DNA from: Rhizobium sp. Leaf371 | Lineage (GTDB): Bacteria > Pseudomonadota > Alphaproteobacteria > Rhizobiales > Rhizobiaceae | Assembly: GCF_001424045.1 (NCBI RefSeq) | Contig: NZ_LMQB01000028.1 | Location: forward strand, 254,765 to 318,764 | Reading direction: 5' to 3' | Length of the DNA: 64,000 nt | Shown here: positions 44,506 through 53,324 of the stretch, one piece after another | Numbering within the stretch: position 1 is the first letter of the stretch | How the letters are laid out: every line of letters starts with the position of its first letter | Position numbers and translations under genes: made by a program | Notes under the pieces: model-generated | The model's database searches: none | What the model saw: only the letters and a program-made list of their open reading frames with translations | What the model was told of the DNA's origin: nothing

Positions 44506-45558
44506 ATGCAACGCTTTGCCATCGCCCCCGACTACGAGATTTCCCGCGTCATCCGCGGCGGCTGGCAGCTGGCCGGCGGCCATGGAGCCATCGATGCCGA
44601 TGCGGCGGTGGACGACATGATCGCCTTTGCCGATGCCGGCATCACGACGTTCGACTGTGCCGATATCTACACCGGCGTCGAAGAGCTGATCGGCCGCTTC
44701 CGGCTTGCCTATGGTCGCCTGCGCGGTGCGGAAGCCCTGTCGCGCATTCGTGTCCATACCAAGTTCGTACCCGATCTCACGGTCCTCCCGACCATCGACA
44801 AGGCCTATGTCGAGAGCGTCATCGATACCTCGCGCAAGCGGCTGAACCTCGAAACGCTCGACCTGGTCCAGTTCCACTGGTGGGCGCTCGATGTTCCCGG
44901 CTGGCTGGAGACGGCGGGATGGCTGCGGGAGCTTTCGGAGGAAGGCCGGATCGGAAAGGTGAGTCTCACCAATTTCGATACCGACCACGTGGCGGCCATC
45001 ATCGAGGCCGGCGTTCCCGTCGCCTCGCTGCAGCTGCAATATTCGCTGCTCGACCGACGGCCGGAAAAGCGCATGGTCGATCTCGCCCGCGACAAGGGCT
45101 TTGCCCTGTTCTGCTACGGCACGGTCGCCGGCGGCTTTCTCAGCGATCGCTGGCTGGGGCAGTTGGAACCCGAGCATCCGCTCGAAAATCGATCGCTGAC
45201 GAAGTACAAGCTGATCATCGACGATTTCGGCGGATGGGATCTCTTCCAGTCCCTGCTCGCCACGCTGCGCAGCATCGCCGACCGCCATGGAACCGATATC
45301 GCGACGGTTGCGAGCGCTGCCCTGCTGACGAAGCCCGCCGTCGCTGCCGTGATCGTCGGCGCCCGTAACCGCAGCCATCTGCCGGCCAATCTCGCCATCT
45401 CCGATATCGCGCTCGATGGCAGCGACCATGCGGCTCTCGATGCCGTGCTGGCCGAGGCGCTGCCGCTGGACGGCGATGTCTATGCGCTGGAGCGCGACCG
45501 CACGGGTCGCCACGGTTCCATCATGAAATACAATCTCAACAAAGGGGAATCAAAATGA
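44506..45558 (+). CDS. Aldo/keto reductase
   Basis: A 350-residue AKR with the catalytic tetrad visible: Asp and Tyr in FDCADIYTG near residue 48, Lys in RVHTKFVP near 84, His in LVQFHWW near 122. It uses NADP(H) to interconvert carbonyl and alcohol groups of sugars or small aldehydes. Its stop overlaps the next binding-protein ATG by four bases. A role in converting the ligand of that binding protein, or in L-fucose oxidation with the downstream cluster, is possible but unproved. Confidence 0.9.
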   Translation: MQRFAIAPDYEISRVIRGGWQLAGGHGAIDADAAVDDMIAFADAGITTFDCADIYTGVEELIGRFRLAYGRLRGAEALSRIRVHTKFVPDLTVLPTIDKAYVESVIDTSRKRLNLETLDLVQFHWWALDVPGWLETAGWLRELSEEGRIGKVSLTNFDTDHVAAIIEAGVPVASLQLQYSLLDRRPEKRMVDLARDKGFALFCYGTVAGGFLSDRWLGQLEPEHPLENRSLTKYKLIIDDFGGWDLFQSLLATLRSIADRHGTDIATVASAALLTKPAVAAVIVGARNRSHLPANLAISDIALDGSDHAALDAVLAEALPLDGDVYALERDRTGRHGSIMKYNLNKGESK

Positions 45559-46814
45559 GATCGTCCTATCTGCTCGCCGCCCTGTTCACGACGCTGGCCG
45601 CATCCGCATCGCCCGCCCTTTCCGCCGATTGCGACATCACGGTCGGTCTGGTGATGGAATTGACGGGGCCGGCCGGCGAGTATGGCCAGGCAGGTGCGAA
45701 ATCCGTCGAGATGGCCTTCCGCGACATCAACGAGGCCGGCGGCGTGGCGGGCTGCAAGCTGGTGGCGGACACGCGCGACAGCCAGAGCCAGGGCAACGTT
45801 GCCGTCGATCAGGCGACGCAGCTCGTCAACATCAAGAAAGTGCCGGTCATCATCGGCGGCATCATCTCCTCCGTCTCCATTCCGATCCTGACCTCGGTGA
45901 CCGCGCCGGCCGGCGTCGTGCAGGTGTCCCCGGCCTCTTCTTCGCCGACGCTCACCGCGCTCGGTCGCGACGGCAAGACCAACGGCGTCTTCTTCCGCAC
46001 CATCACCTCGGACGCGCTGCAGGGAACGGCGGCGGCGAAATACGCGATCGACCAGGGTTTGAAAAAGATCGCCATCATCAACGTCAACAACGACTTCGGC
46101 GTCAACATGGTGCGCGAATTCAAGACGGCCTACGAAAAGCTTGGCGGCACGATCACCACGACGACCCCCTATAACGAGAAACAGTCGAGCTACGCCTCCG
46201 AGGCGAGTGCCGCGATGGCCGGCGAACCGGATGCGCTCTATCTCGTCAGCACGCCGGTGGACGGCGCCACGATCGCCCGCGCCTGGATTTCCGGCGGCGG
46301 CAAACAGACTTTCCTCCTGAACGACGGCATGAACTCCAAGGACTTCATTGAGAGCGTCGGCGCGCAATATCTCGAAAACGCCTATGGCACCTCCTCGGGC
46401 ACCAGCCCGACGGCCTCGACCGAATATTTCAACGCCAATTATGAGGCCTTCTCCGGCGGTATCGCACCCTCGGCGCCGGCCGCCGATCGGTCCTATGACG
46501 CCGGCGCGATCGTCGGCCTCGCCATTGCCAAGGCCGGCAAATCGGATGCGGCGGCCATCAAGACCGCGATGCGCGAGGTCGTGGCCGCGGGCGGCACGCC
46601 GATCCATGCGGGCAAGGAGGAGTTCGTCAAGGCCCTGTCCCTGATCAAGGAGGGCAAGCCGGTGAAATATGAAGGCGTCATCGGCCCCGTCAGCTTCGAC
46701 CAGTACGGCGATATCACCGGTCCGTTCCGCCTGTGGAAAATCACCAATGGCGACGTCACCACCGTGGGCGAACTGAGTGCCGACGAGGTCGGCAAACTGA
46801 AAGACGGCAAGTAA
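45555..46814 (+). CDS. LIV-type ABC substrate-binding protein (no cognate transporter nearby)
   Basis: A 419-residue type 1 periplasmic binding protein of the Leu/Ile/Val family, with a Sec signal peptide (about residues 1-24, ending SPALSA). GLVMELTGPAGEYGQAG and AGVVQVSPASSSP near 120 are characteristic. It starts with an ATGA overlap with the aldo/keto reductase. No LivH, LivM, LivG or LivF genes are in the window, so it either uses a distant membrane unit or acts as a sensor protein for another system. Confidence 0.9.
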   Translation: MRSSYLLAALFTTLAASASPALSADCDITVGLVMELTGPAGEYGQAGAKSVEMAFRDINEAGGVAGCKLVADTRDSQSQGNVAVDQATQLVNIKKVPVIIGGIISSVSIPILTSVTAPAGVVQVSPASSSPTLTALGRDGKTNGVFFRTITSDALQGTAAAKYAIDQGLKKIAIINVNNDFGVNMVREFKTAYEKLGGTITTTTPYNEKQSSYASEASAAMAGEPDALYLVSTPVDGATIARAWISGGGKQTFLLNDGMNSKDFIESVGAQYLENAYGTSSGTSPTASTEYFNANYEAFSGGIAPSAPAADRSYDAGAIVGLAIAKAGKSDAAAIKTAMREVVAAGGTPIHAGKEEFVKALSLIKEGKPVKYEGVIGPVSFDQYGDITGPFRLWKITNGDVTTVGELSADEVGKLKDGK

Positions 46815-46826
46815 GCTTCTGAAGGT

Positions 46827-46866
46827 GCGAGGGGACCGGCAGGCGCTGTCCTGCCGGACCCCTCGC
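46827..46866. terminator. Strong GC hairpin after LIV binding-protein gene
   Basis: Arms of 17 bases (GCGAGGGGACCGGCAGG and its near-perfect complement, one A:A mismatch) enclose a six-base loop, starting 12 bases after the TAA stop. No T-tract follows, so it may act as a Rho-dependent end or as 3-prime mRNA protection in place of a classical intrinsic terminator. Confidence 0.55.
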
Positions 46867-47269
46867 AGCCATCTTGCGAAGCGGATGCGCGTCGGCGTGT
46901 CCTTCGCGATCGTCTTCTTGGCGGATGCCCGCCTGCTTGTCTCGGCATCGCCGCCAAACGTGACGATGCTGTCATGGCCCCGGTTCGATGGCGGGCAGCC
47001 ATTTGCCATCATCTGAACGCGTATGATGCGCCGTGATGCTGCCGCGCGCCGGCGGCATGCCGAGCGGGTCTGGTCGTCCCGTCTCCTTGGCGAAGGACGA
47101 CGCCGAGGTCAGGCTCTCCGCCTAGCCGAAAACCTTCCGAATTGCCGTTGATGTCGTGCCCGTCCAAGATGACGGAGAGACTGTCGCGTTCAGCCGCGTT
47201 TTTCCGAGTCCCTCGCGGTCCGGAGCGGCACGCTCCTGTGTGATCGTCACCCCTTGTAAATGTCATCCA

Positions 47270-47292
47270 TATGTGAACACTATATTCACATA
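47270..47292. promoter_or_regulatory. Inverted repeat TATGTGAA-N7-TTCACATA
   Basis: Perfect eight-base arms with a seven-base spacer, 138 bases before the CoA-transferase start. The left side (TCCATATGTGAA, 47266-47277) resembles TCCATATACGAA near the IclR gene at 51567, so the IclR protein is a candidate binder. The adjacent GntR protein is an alternative. Confidence 0.5.
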
Positions 47293-47430
47293 AGAAGGCA
47301 TGAGGCGGGCCATCGGGAGATGTACAGCAGCCTTGCTGCTGGCACGCTCCCGCCTGGAACGGTCTGGCCAGCCGTCCGATCGCTCCTCTGAAAACCTCGG
47401 CGATCTCGCCGTCATCGAAAAGTCAGCGTC

Positions 47431-48642
47431 ATGCCCCTGTCCGATCTCCCGACCTCCGTTTCCTCCTTCGCCACCACAGCGGAGAGAGATGGTTCAGACC
47501 TTCCCTTGAGCGGACTGCTCGTCTTGGACATGAGCCAGTTCCTGTCCGGCCCGTATTGTTCGCTGCGGCTGATGGATCTCGGCGCCCGCGTCATCAAGAT
47601 CGAGCGTCCCGATGGGGGCGACCTTTCGCGGCGGCTTTATCTGAGCGACACCGAGATCGGCGGCGATTCCACGATCTTCCATGCGATCAACCGTGCCAAG
47701 GAAAGCCTGGCGATCGACCTGAAGAACACGGACGACCTTGCAGCGCTGTGCAAGCTGCTGGAGCGCGCCGACGTCGTCATCCAGAATTTCCGCCCCGGCG
47801 TCATCGAGCGGCTGGGGCTCGACTATCCCAAGGTCAGGGCGATCAATCCCCGCATCGTGTTCTGCTCGATCAGCGGCTACGGCACTGAAGGTCCATGGGT
47901 ATCGCGGCCGGGCCAGGATCTTCTGGCGCAGTCGCGGTCGGGCGTCATGTGGCTGAACGGCGACGAGGGGCAGGGGCCGGTGCCCTTCGGGCTTGCCATC
48001 GGCGACATGCTGGCCGGCGCGGCCGCAGCGCAGGGGATTCTCGCAGCACTCGTTCGCCGCGGCGTCACGGGCAAGGGCAGCCATGTCGAAACCAGTCTGC
48101 TCGAAGCGCTGGTCGATCTGCAGTTCGAAGTCCTGACCACGCATCTGAACGACGGCCGTCGCTTGCCGAAGCGCTCGGATTTCCGCAGCGCGCACGCCTA
48201 TCTCTCGGCCCCCTACGGCGTCTATCCCGCAGCCGACGGTTATCTCGCCATCGCGATGACGCCGATCCCTAAGCTCGCGGACCTTCTGGAGATGGACGAG
48301 CTCGCGCCGTTCCGGGACGACCCCGCGAGCTGGTTCACCGCCCGCGACGCGATCAAGGCGCTGATCGCCAAACGCATCTTGGAAAAGACCATCGACGAAT
48401 GGCTCGCCATCCTGGAGCCGGCCGATATCTGGTGCGCCAAGGTGATGGACTGGAACGAGCTGATGGAAAGCGACGGCTTCCGGCATCTCGACATGCTGCA
48501 GACGGTCACGCGCGACGATGGCGTCTCCATCCACACCACGCGCTCGCCGCTGCGCATCGACGGCGTGCGCCCGACGTTCGCGCGTGCCGCCCCGAAGATC
48601 GGGGAGCAGAGTGCCGCCATCCGCAAGGAGTTCGGCCTGTGA
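47431..48642 (+). CDS. CaiB/BaiF family III CoA-transferase
   Basis: A 403-residue class III CoA-transferase. VLDMSQFLSGPYCSLRLMDL near residue 31 is the conserved N-terminal core and ARVIKIERPDGGDL near 54 follows; the catalytic Asp is probably in the NGDEGQGPVPFGLAIGDMLA part near 195. It transfers CoA between carboxylic acids or activates a carboxylic acid. The first 24 residues look like an extension without homology, so the start is uncertain. It overlaps the next gene by four bases (GTGA). Confidence 0.88.
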   Translation: MPLSDLPTSVSSFATTAERDGSDLPLSGLLVLDMSQFLSGPYCSLRLMDLGARVIKIERPDGGDLSRRLYLSDTEIGGDSTIFHAINRAKESLAIDLKNTDDLAALCKLLERADVVIQNFRPGVIERLGLDYPKVRAINPRIVFCSISGYGTEGPWVSRPGQDLLAQSRSGVMWLNGDEGQGPVPFGLAIGDMLAGAAAAQGILAALVRRGVTGKGSHVETSLLEALVDLQFEVLTTHLNDGRRLPKRSDFRSAHAYLSAPYGVYPAADGYLAIAMTPIPKLADLLEMDELAPFRDDPASWFTARDAIKALIAKRILEKTIDEWLAILEPADIWCAKVMDWNELMESDGFRHLDMLQTVTRDDGVSIHTTRSPLRIDGVRPTFARAAPKIGEQSAAIRKEFGL

Positions 48643-49784
48643 GCGCGCAATCCATCACGCTCAAGGGCATGACCTGGAACCATCCGCGCGGTTATGATCC
48701 CCTGGTCGCCTGCGCGCGTCTCTGGCAAGAACGGACGGGTGTCACCGTTACCTGGGACAAACGGTCCCTGCAGGATTTCGAGACCTATCCTGTCGAGGAG
48801 CTGGCGCGCGCCTACGATCTCATCGTCATCGACCATCCGCATGTCGGCCAGATCACGCGCGAGAATTGCCTCGCGCCGCTCGACGTGCCCGGCAAGGCAG
48901 CCGAGGCCGAAGCGCTTCGTGCCGGCAGTGTCGGTGCGTCCTTTCCGAGCTATCATTGGCAAGGTCGGCAATGGGCGCTCCCGATCGACGCCGCGACGCA
49001 GGTGCAGGCGTTCCGGCCGGATCTCCTGTCCGCACCCCCGCAGCGATGGGGCGAGGTGTTGGAGCTCGCTCGTGCGAGCCGCGTGCTGCTGCCCCTTCGT
49101 CCGCCGCACAGCCTCATGAGTTTCTACACGCTGGCGGCCAACCTCGGCACGCCGTGCGTTGTCGATGGCGACATGTTGATCACACCCGAGGCCGGCGCGG
49201 CTGCGTTCGAGGCGCTGCGGGAGCTTGCCGCGCTCGTGCCTTCGTCGTGTTTCGAGATGGACCCGATCGCCGTCCTCGAAGCCATGGCGGATAACCGCTC
49301 GGCGCATGCCTTGTCGCCGCTGATCTACGGCTATGTCAGCTATGCCATGAAGGGCTTCCGGGAAAAGCCAATCCATTTTCACGACATACCGTCCGCGGGT
49401 CACGAAGGGCCGGTCGGCTCTGCCCTCGGTGGCACCGGCATCGCTGTCTCCGCTTTCTCGGCCTCGCCGCGCGAGGCGCTCGATTTCGCCTACTGGATCG
49501 CGAGCGGCGATGTCCAGAAGACCGCCTATGCGGCTTCCGGCGGGCAGCCGGGACACGCCGCAGCCTGGGAAGACGAGACGGTGAACGCCGCGACCGCCGA
49601 TTTCTATCGTGCCACGCGGGCAACGCTGGAGGCGGCCTGGGTTCGGCCACGCCATGATGGCTACATAGCGTTCCAACAGGCGGCGTCTGAGACGATCAAT
49701 CGCGGCCTTCTGGAAAGGCGGCCGGCCTCGGCGGTCGTCGCCGACCTCAACGGCCTTTTTCGCGAGAGTTTCAAGGCGCGCTAG
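48639..49784 (+). CDS. Solute-binding-protein-like protein without signal peptide
   Basis: A 381-residue protein with the fold pattern of extracellular solute-binding family 1 proteins, such as WNHPRGYDPLVAC near residue 12 and GVTVTWDKRSLQDFE near 33. The start is GTG 48639, overlapping the CoA-transferase stop. No N-terminal hydrophobic signal can be built from any in-frame start that avoids the upstream gene, so the product probably stays in the cytosol. It may be a ligand-binding accessory to the CoA-transferase. It could also be a divergent lyase-like enzyme. Confidence 0.75.
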   Translation: MSAQSITLKGMTWNHPRGYDPLVACARLWQERTGVTVTWDKRSLQDFETYPVEELARAYDLIVIDHPHVGQITRENCLAPLDVPGKAAEAEALRAGSVGASFPSYHWQGRQWALPIDAATQVQAFRPDLLSAPPQRWGEVLELARASRVLLPLRPPHSLMSFYTLAANLGTPCVVDGDMLITPEAGAAAFEALRELAALVPSSCFEMDPIAVLEAMADNRSAHALSPLIYGYVSYAMKGFREKPIHFHDIPSAGHEGPVGSALGGTGIAVSAFSASPREALDFAYWIASGDVQKTAYAASGGQPGHAAAWEDETVNAATADFYRATRATLEAAWVRPRHDGYIAFQQAASETINRGLLERRPASAVVADLNGLFRESFKAR

Positions 49785-49795
49785 TCACCTCGTCC

Positions 49796-50650
49796 TCATC
49801 CCCGCCTGGGGAGGTCGAGGCTCCAGAGCTTCAGGGCGTTGCCGGCGAGCAGCGCGTGGCGCTCGGCGTCGCTGCTGGTTGCCAGCAGAGCATGCGTGGC
49901 GGCAACCCAGGTCGAGAGACTGCCGGCGAGCGTGCAGACCGGCCAGTCGCTGCCCCAGACCACCCGGTCCCAGCCAAACTGCAGGATCGCAGTTTCCACG
50001 TAAGGTCGGATCGTTTCCACCGACCAGCTGTCGGGATCCGTATAGGCGATCAGCCCGGAGATCTTGCAAACGACGTTCGGCCGGCGTGCAACGTTCTTCA
50101 ACTCGTCCCGCCACAGCGACATGTCGCCCGAACGGATATCGGGCACGCCGCAATGGTCGAGGATGAACGTCACGTCCGGCGCGAGGTCGGCCAGCGCGGC
50201 CGCATGACCCAGCTGCCGCGGCAGGGTGCAGAGATCGAAGGTGAGGCCGGTACCCCCGAGACGTTTGATGTTGTCACGAAAAACGGCGCTTTCCGAAAGC
50301 GAGTCCGGCATGACGTGCAGGACGCGGCGAAACCCCTTGACGAGCGGATTGTCGCGCTGGCGCTCCAGCATCGCGGGAAACGTCTCATCCTCCGGCCGGC
50401 AGGCGGCGATAGCGCCGACGATCAGGCTTTCGGGCGTTGCTGCCAGTTGCCCGACATGCCGCGTCTCCGCCTCGATCTCGTCAGCGGCGACATCGACCTC
50501 CATGTGCAGGCTTGCGGCGATACCGCAACGGAGCGCCTCCTGGCGATAGGTTTCATAAAGATAGTCCCGATCGAGCGCCGGCACTGCGGAAAGCCAGGGA
50601 TAGGTGAGCGCCGTCTTGTCGATCAGATGAAGATGGGTGTCGATGATCAT
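49796..50650 (-). CDS. L-fuconolactonase-like amidohydrolase
   Basis: A 284-residue metal-dependent hydrolase of the Amidohydro_2 group. The N-terminal metal pair is in MIIDTHLHLID, further motifs are ILDHCGVPDIR near 167 and VVWGSDWPVCT near 230. Close relatives open L-fucono-1,4-lactone or 2-pyrone-4,6-dicarboxylate. With L-fuconate dehydratase 4 kb away, fuconolactonase is the best guess. It is convergent with the binding-protein-like gene (11 bases apart) and lies downstream of the IclR gene in the same direction, separated by 94 bases. Confidence 0.85.
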   Translation of the reverse strand: MIIDTHLHLIDKTALTYPWLSAVPALDRDYLYETYRQEALRCGIAASLHMEVDVAADEIEAETRHVGQLAATPESLIVGAIAACRPEDETFPAMLERQRDNPLVKGFRRVLHVMPDSLSESAVFRDNIKRLGGTGLTFDLCTLPRQLGHAAALADLAPDVTFILDHCGVPDIRSGDMSLWRDELKNVARRPNVVCKISGLIAYTDPDSWSVETIRPYVETAILQFGWDRVVWGSDWPVCTLAGSLSTWVAATHALLATSSDAERHALLAGNALKLWSLDLPRRG

Positions 50651-50744
50651 GGATGCTCCTCCCCGGGCAATGCGCGCGCAACACTCTCACAGGCAGGCAG
50701 AGGTTTCAAATAAGAATGCAGTCGCCCGCCGACAGTGCGGAGCC

Positions 50745-51542
50745 TCAAGCCTCTGCCGGCGCATCGTGCTGCACATCGGAGCCTGCCAGAAGGGAGAGCT
50801 GCTCGGCGGTCTTCTGCAGGAGAGAGATCGTGGTCGAGATGTCCGGCGCCGTCGGTGCGTTGACGAGGCTGATATAGGGAACGGTCAGAGCGGCGATGCT
50901 GCGGCGGTCCGGCCCGAGAATGGGCGCCGACAGGTTGAACACGCCAGCCGTCTGGGCGCTCGCCATCATCTCGTAGCCGCGGGCGCGGATTTCGTCCAGG
51001 CGCACGAAGAACTCCGGCGTCAGCCCGATCTCCGTCCGGCTCTTCACATGCTCGGAAATCATCATCTCCCGTTCCTCCGGCGGGCGAAAGGCGAGGAGCA
51101 CATGGCCCGAGCCGGTATCGAACAGACTGATATGCGAGCCGACACGAATGGAAATGCCCCAGTAATCCGGGGCTTCCTGTTGCGCGATGACGACGGCCGA
51201 GCCACGGTCGAACACCGCGAGCTGGTTTGCCTGCCGCGTCCGCTGGGCGAGATCGCGCATCAGCGGCGTCGCATAGGCGGCGAGACGACGCGTCGGCGCG
51301 TGCAATTGCGCCAACCCGAACAGCTTGAGCGTCAGCGAAAATCGGTCGCCATCGATGCGGGTGATGTAGCCGCGCCGCACGAGGCGATCGAGCATCCGGT
51401 AGAACTCGTTGGGGCTGCGATTGAGTTTTTTGGAAATCTCCGCCTGTGTCAGCCCACCATCGACACCGGCCAGAAGCTCGAGGATATCCAGCCCCTTGTC
51501 CAGCGCCGGTGCGCGGTAGCGATCGTCTTCTGCGTCCGACAT
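50745..51542 (-). CDS. IclR-family transcriptional regulator
   Basis: A 265-residue IclR protein. N-terminal winged helix (about 10-75): ALDKGLDILELLAGVDGG and QAEISKKLNRSPNEFYRML. The effector domain follows (about 95-255). I use ATG 51542, with AGGGGAT just upstream. It is divergent from the sugar-acid operon starting at 51767, and its lactonase neighbour on the same strand suggests a sugar lactone or acid effector. Confidence 0.92.
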   Translation of the reverse strand: MSDAEDDRYRAPALDKGLDILELLAGVDGGLTQAEISKKLNRSPNEFYRMLDRLVRRGYITRIDGDRFSLTLKLFGLAQLHAPTRRLAAYATPLMRDLAQRTRQANQLAVFDRGSAVVIAQQEAPDYWGISIRVGSHISLFDTGSGHVLLAFRPPEEREMMISEHVKSRTEIGLTPEFFVRLDEIRARGYEMMASAQTAGVFNLSAPILGPDRRSIAALTVPYISLVNAPTAPDISTTISLLQKTAEQLSLLAGSDVQHDAPAEA

Positions 51543-51566
51543 GTCGGATCCCCTGTGAATATCGAA

Positions 51567-51579
51567 TTCCATATACGAA
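51567..51579. promoter_or_regulatory. Element TTCCATATACGAA in the IclR divergent region
   Basis: Lies just upstream of the IclR ATG. Read on the other strand (TTCGTATATGGAA) it shares ten of thirteen bases with TTTGTATATGAAT at 51632-51644, and its core resembles the inverted repeat before the CoA-transferase gene. A set of binding sites for the IclR protein is the simplest explanation, but each is short. Confidence 0.4.
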
Positions 51580-51631
51580 GATCGAGAGGCCGACAAAACA
51601 AACTTGTGCTTGACGCCGCGTGAGAATAGCG

Positions 51632-51644
51632 TTTGTATATGAAT
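51632..51644. promoter_or_regulatory. Element TTTGTATATGAAT in the IclR divergent region
   Basis: Second copy of the GTATATG element, opposite in orientation to the one at 51567 and 55 bases away from it. It lies 122 bases before the start of the Gfo/Idh/MocA gene. Candidate IclR binding site for the plus-strand operon. Confidence 0.4.
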
Positions 51645-51766
51645 GAACTTCTCGTGGATGGGAGGAACGGCTTCCGAGGAGGCATTCGGTGGAGAACGCC
51701 TCATGAAGACGCAGCCGTGCGACCCACGCATTCGCGAATGGGCAATGATGGACGAGGTCTTCCATC

Positions 51767-52864
51767 ATGACGGATGAGGTTGAACGCAGCCCGGACTTCG
51801 ATCCCGCGAGCTTGCAGCAATGGTGGCCGCAGCCGAGCCGGCCGCGTCCGATCGTCATTTTCGGCGCCGGCAGCATCGTCGGCGATGCACATTTGCCTGC
51901 TTACCGGAAGGCAGGCTTCCCCGTCGCCGGGATCTACGATCCGGACCTGGAGAAGGCCCGTGCGATGGCCGCCCGCTTTGGGGTCGAGGTCTTCGCCTCC
52001 GCCGAGGAGGCCGCCGCCGTCGAGGGCGCGATCTTCGATCTGGCGACACCGCCCGCAGCACATGCGCGCAGTCTCGCTCTGCTCCCTGAAGGCGCTTATG
52101 TCCTCATCCAGAAGCCGATGGGTGCGGATCTGAATGCTGCGACCGAGATCCTCGATCTTTGCCGGCGGCGCAAGTTGCAGGCCGCCGTGAACTTCCAGCT
52201 CCGCTTCGCGCCGATGATGCTGGCGCTGCGCGATGCCATCCAGTCTGGATGGCTCGGCGAGGTCGTCGATTTCGATGCGCATCTCGCGCTCGCAACGCCA
52301 TGGGGCCTGTGGCCGTTTCTCAAAGGCCTGCCACGCATCGAGATCGCCATGCATTCGATCCACTATCTCGATCTCATCCGCGGTCTGCTCGGCGATCCCC
52401 AAGGCATTCACGCAAAGACCATCGGCCATCCCAACCACGATGTCGCGCAGACGCGCACGAGCGCGATCCTCGACTATGGCGACCACGTGCGCTGCGCCCT
52501 GTCGATCAATCACGACCAGGATTTCGGACGGACGTTTCAGGCCAGCGAATTCCGCATCTGCGGCACCAACGGTGCGGCCTATGTGAAGCTCGGGGTCAAT
52601 CTCGACTATCCCAGGGGCGAGCCGGACGAACTCTGGATCTTTCCCGCCGGCGGTGATGGCTGGGTCGAGATCCCGCTTGAAGGCACCTGGTTTCCCGACG
52701 CCTTCATCGGCCGGATGGCGAATTTGCAGCGCTTCGCGCTCGGCGAGGACGAGACGCTGGTCGGCGCGGTGGACGACGCCTGGCGGACCATGGCACTGGT
52801 GGACGCCGCCTATCAATCGAGCGCACAGCCGGCGACGCCCGTACGTCCGCTGCCGGAGGCCTGA
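51767..52864 (+). CDS. Gfo/Idh/MocA-family oxidoreductase
   Basis: A 365-residue NAD(P)-dependent oxidoreductase. The N-terminal nucleotide fold has [20 protein letters not shown] near residue 30, followed by [16 protein letters not shown] near 113 (conserved E/Q-K-P) and the substrate domain with [17 protein letters not shown] near 188. It oxidises or reduces a sugar-related compound. It begins the plus-strand operon and is probably governed by the divergent IclR regulator. One base lies between its stop and the MaoC-type start. Confidence 0.9.
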   Translation: MTDEVERSPDFDPASLQQWWPQPSRPRPIVIFGAGSIVGDAHLPAYRKAGFPVAGIYDPDLEKARAMAARFGVEVFASAEEAAAVEGAIFDLATPPAAHARSLALLPEGAYVLIQKPMGADLNAATEILDLCRRRKLQAAVNFQLRFAPMMLALRDAIQSGWLGEVVDFDAHLALATPWGLWPFLKGLPRIEIAMHSIHYLDLIRGLLGDPQGIHAKTIGHPNHDVAQTRTSAILDYGDHVRCALSINHDQDFGRTFQASEFRICGTNGAAYVKLGVNLDYPRGEPDELWIFPAGGDGWVEIPLEGTWFPDAFIGRMANLQRFALGEDETLVGAVDDAWRTMALVDAAYQSSAQPATPVRPLPEA

Positions 52865-52865
52865 G

Positions 52866-53315
52866 ATGATCGAGCAGACGCTGTATTTCGAAGATTACGA
52901 CCTCGGCCACGCCCGGCTGACGACGGGGCGGACCATCACCGAGACGGATTTCGTCGTGCATGCCGGCCATACCGGCGATTTCTTTCCGCATCACATGGAC
53001 AGCGAATTCGCAAAGACGCTGCCCGGCGGACAGCGGATCGCGCATGGCACGATGATCTTCTCGATCGGCATCGGAATGACGGCATCGCTCATCAATCCGG
53101 TCGCCTTTTCCTACGGTTACGATAGGTTGAGGTTCGTGCGCCCGGTGCATATCGGCGATACGATCAGGACCCGGGTGACGATCTGCGCCAAGGAGGACGA
53201 TCCCAAGCGGGCGGACAGGGGCCGGGTCATCGAACGCTGCGAGGTGCTGAACCAGCGCAACGAGGTGGTGCTGGCCGCAGACCATATTCTGCTCGTCGAA
53301 CGAAAACAGAAGTAG
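52866..53315 (+). CDS. MaoC-like hotdog dehydratase
   Basis: A 149-residue MaoC/hotdog protein. [19 protein letters not shown] near residue 28 holds the conserved hydratase-type Asp/His segment, and [15 protein letters not shown] near 89 the second strand. It hydrates or dehydrates an enoyl-CoA or related acid. Its presence among sugar-acid genes is unusual and links with the CoA-transferase 4 kb upstream. It starts one base after the oxidoreductase stop. Confidence 0.87.
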   Translation: MIEQTLYFEDYDLGHARLTTGRTITETDFVVHAGHTGDFFPHHMDSEFAKTLPGGQRIAHGTMIFSIGIGMTASLINPVAFSYGYDRLRFVRPVHIGDTIRTRVTICAKEDDPKRADRGRVIERCEVLNQRNEVVLAADHILLVERKQK

Positions 53316-53324
53316 GAGAAACCC

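Larger units (their letters stand above)
46815..47430. other. Intergenic region before the CoA-transferase gene
   Basis: About 615 bases without a convincing gene. It holds a large GC hairpin at 46827-46866 and a long inverted repeat at 47270-47292. Short frames present on both strands (63, 69 and 85 codons) lack recognisable homology and good ribosome sites. Confidence 0.6.

Noticed and set aside
46825-47509. Short frames on both strands in the gap before the CoA-transferase gene
   Set aside because: None has a recognisable family, a good ribosome site or coupling with neighbours.
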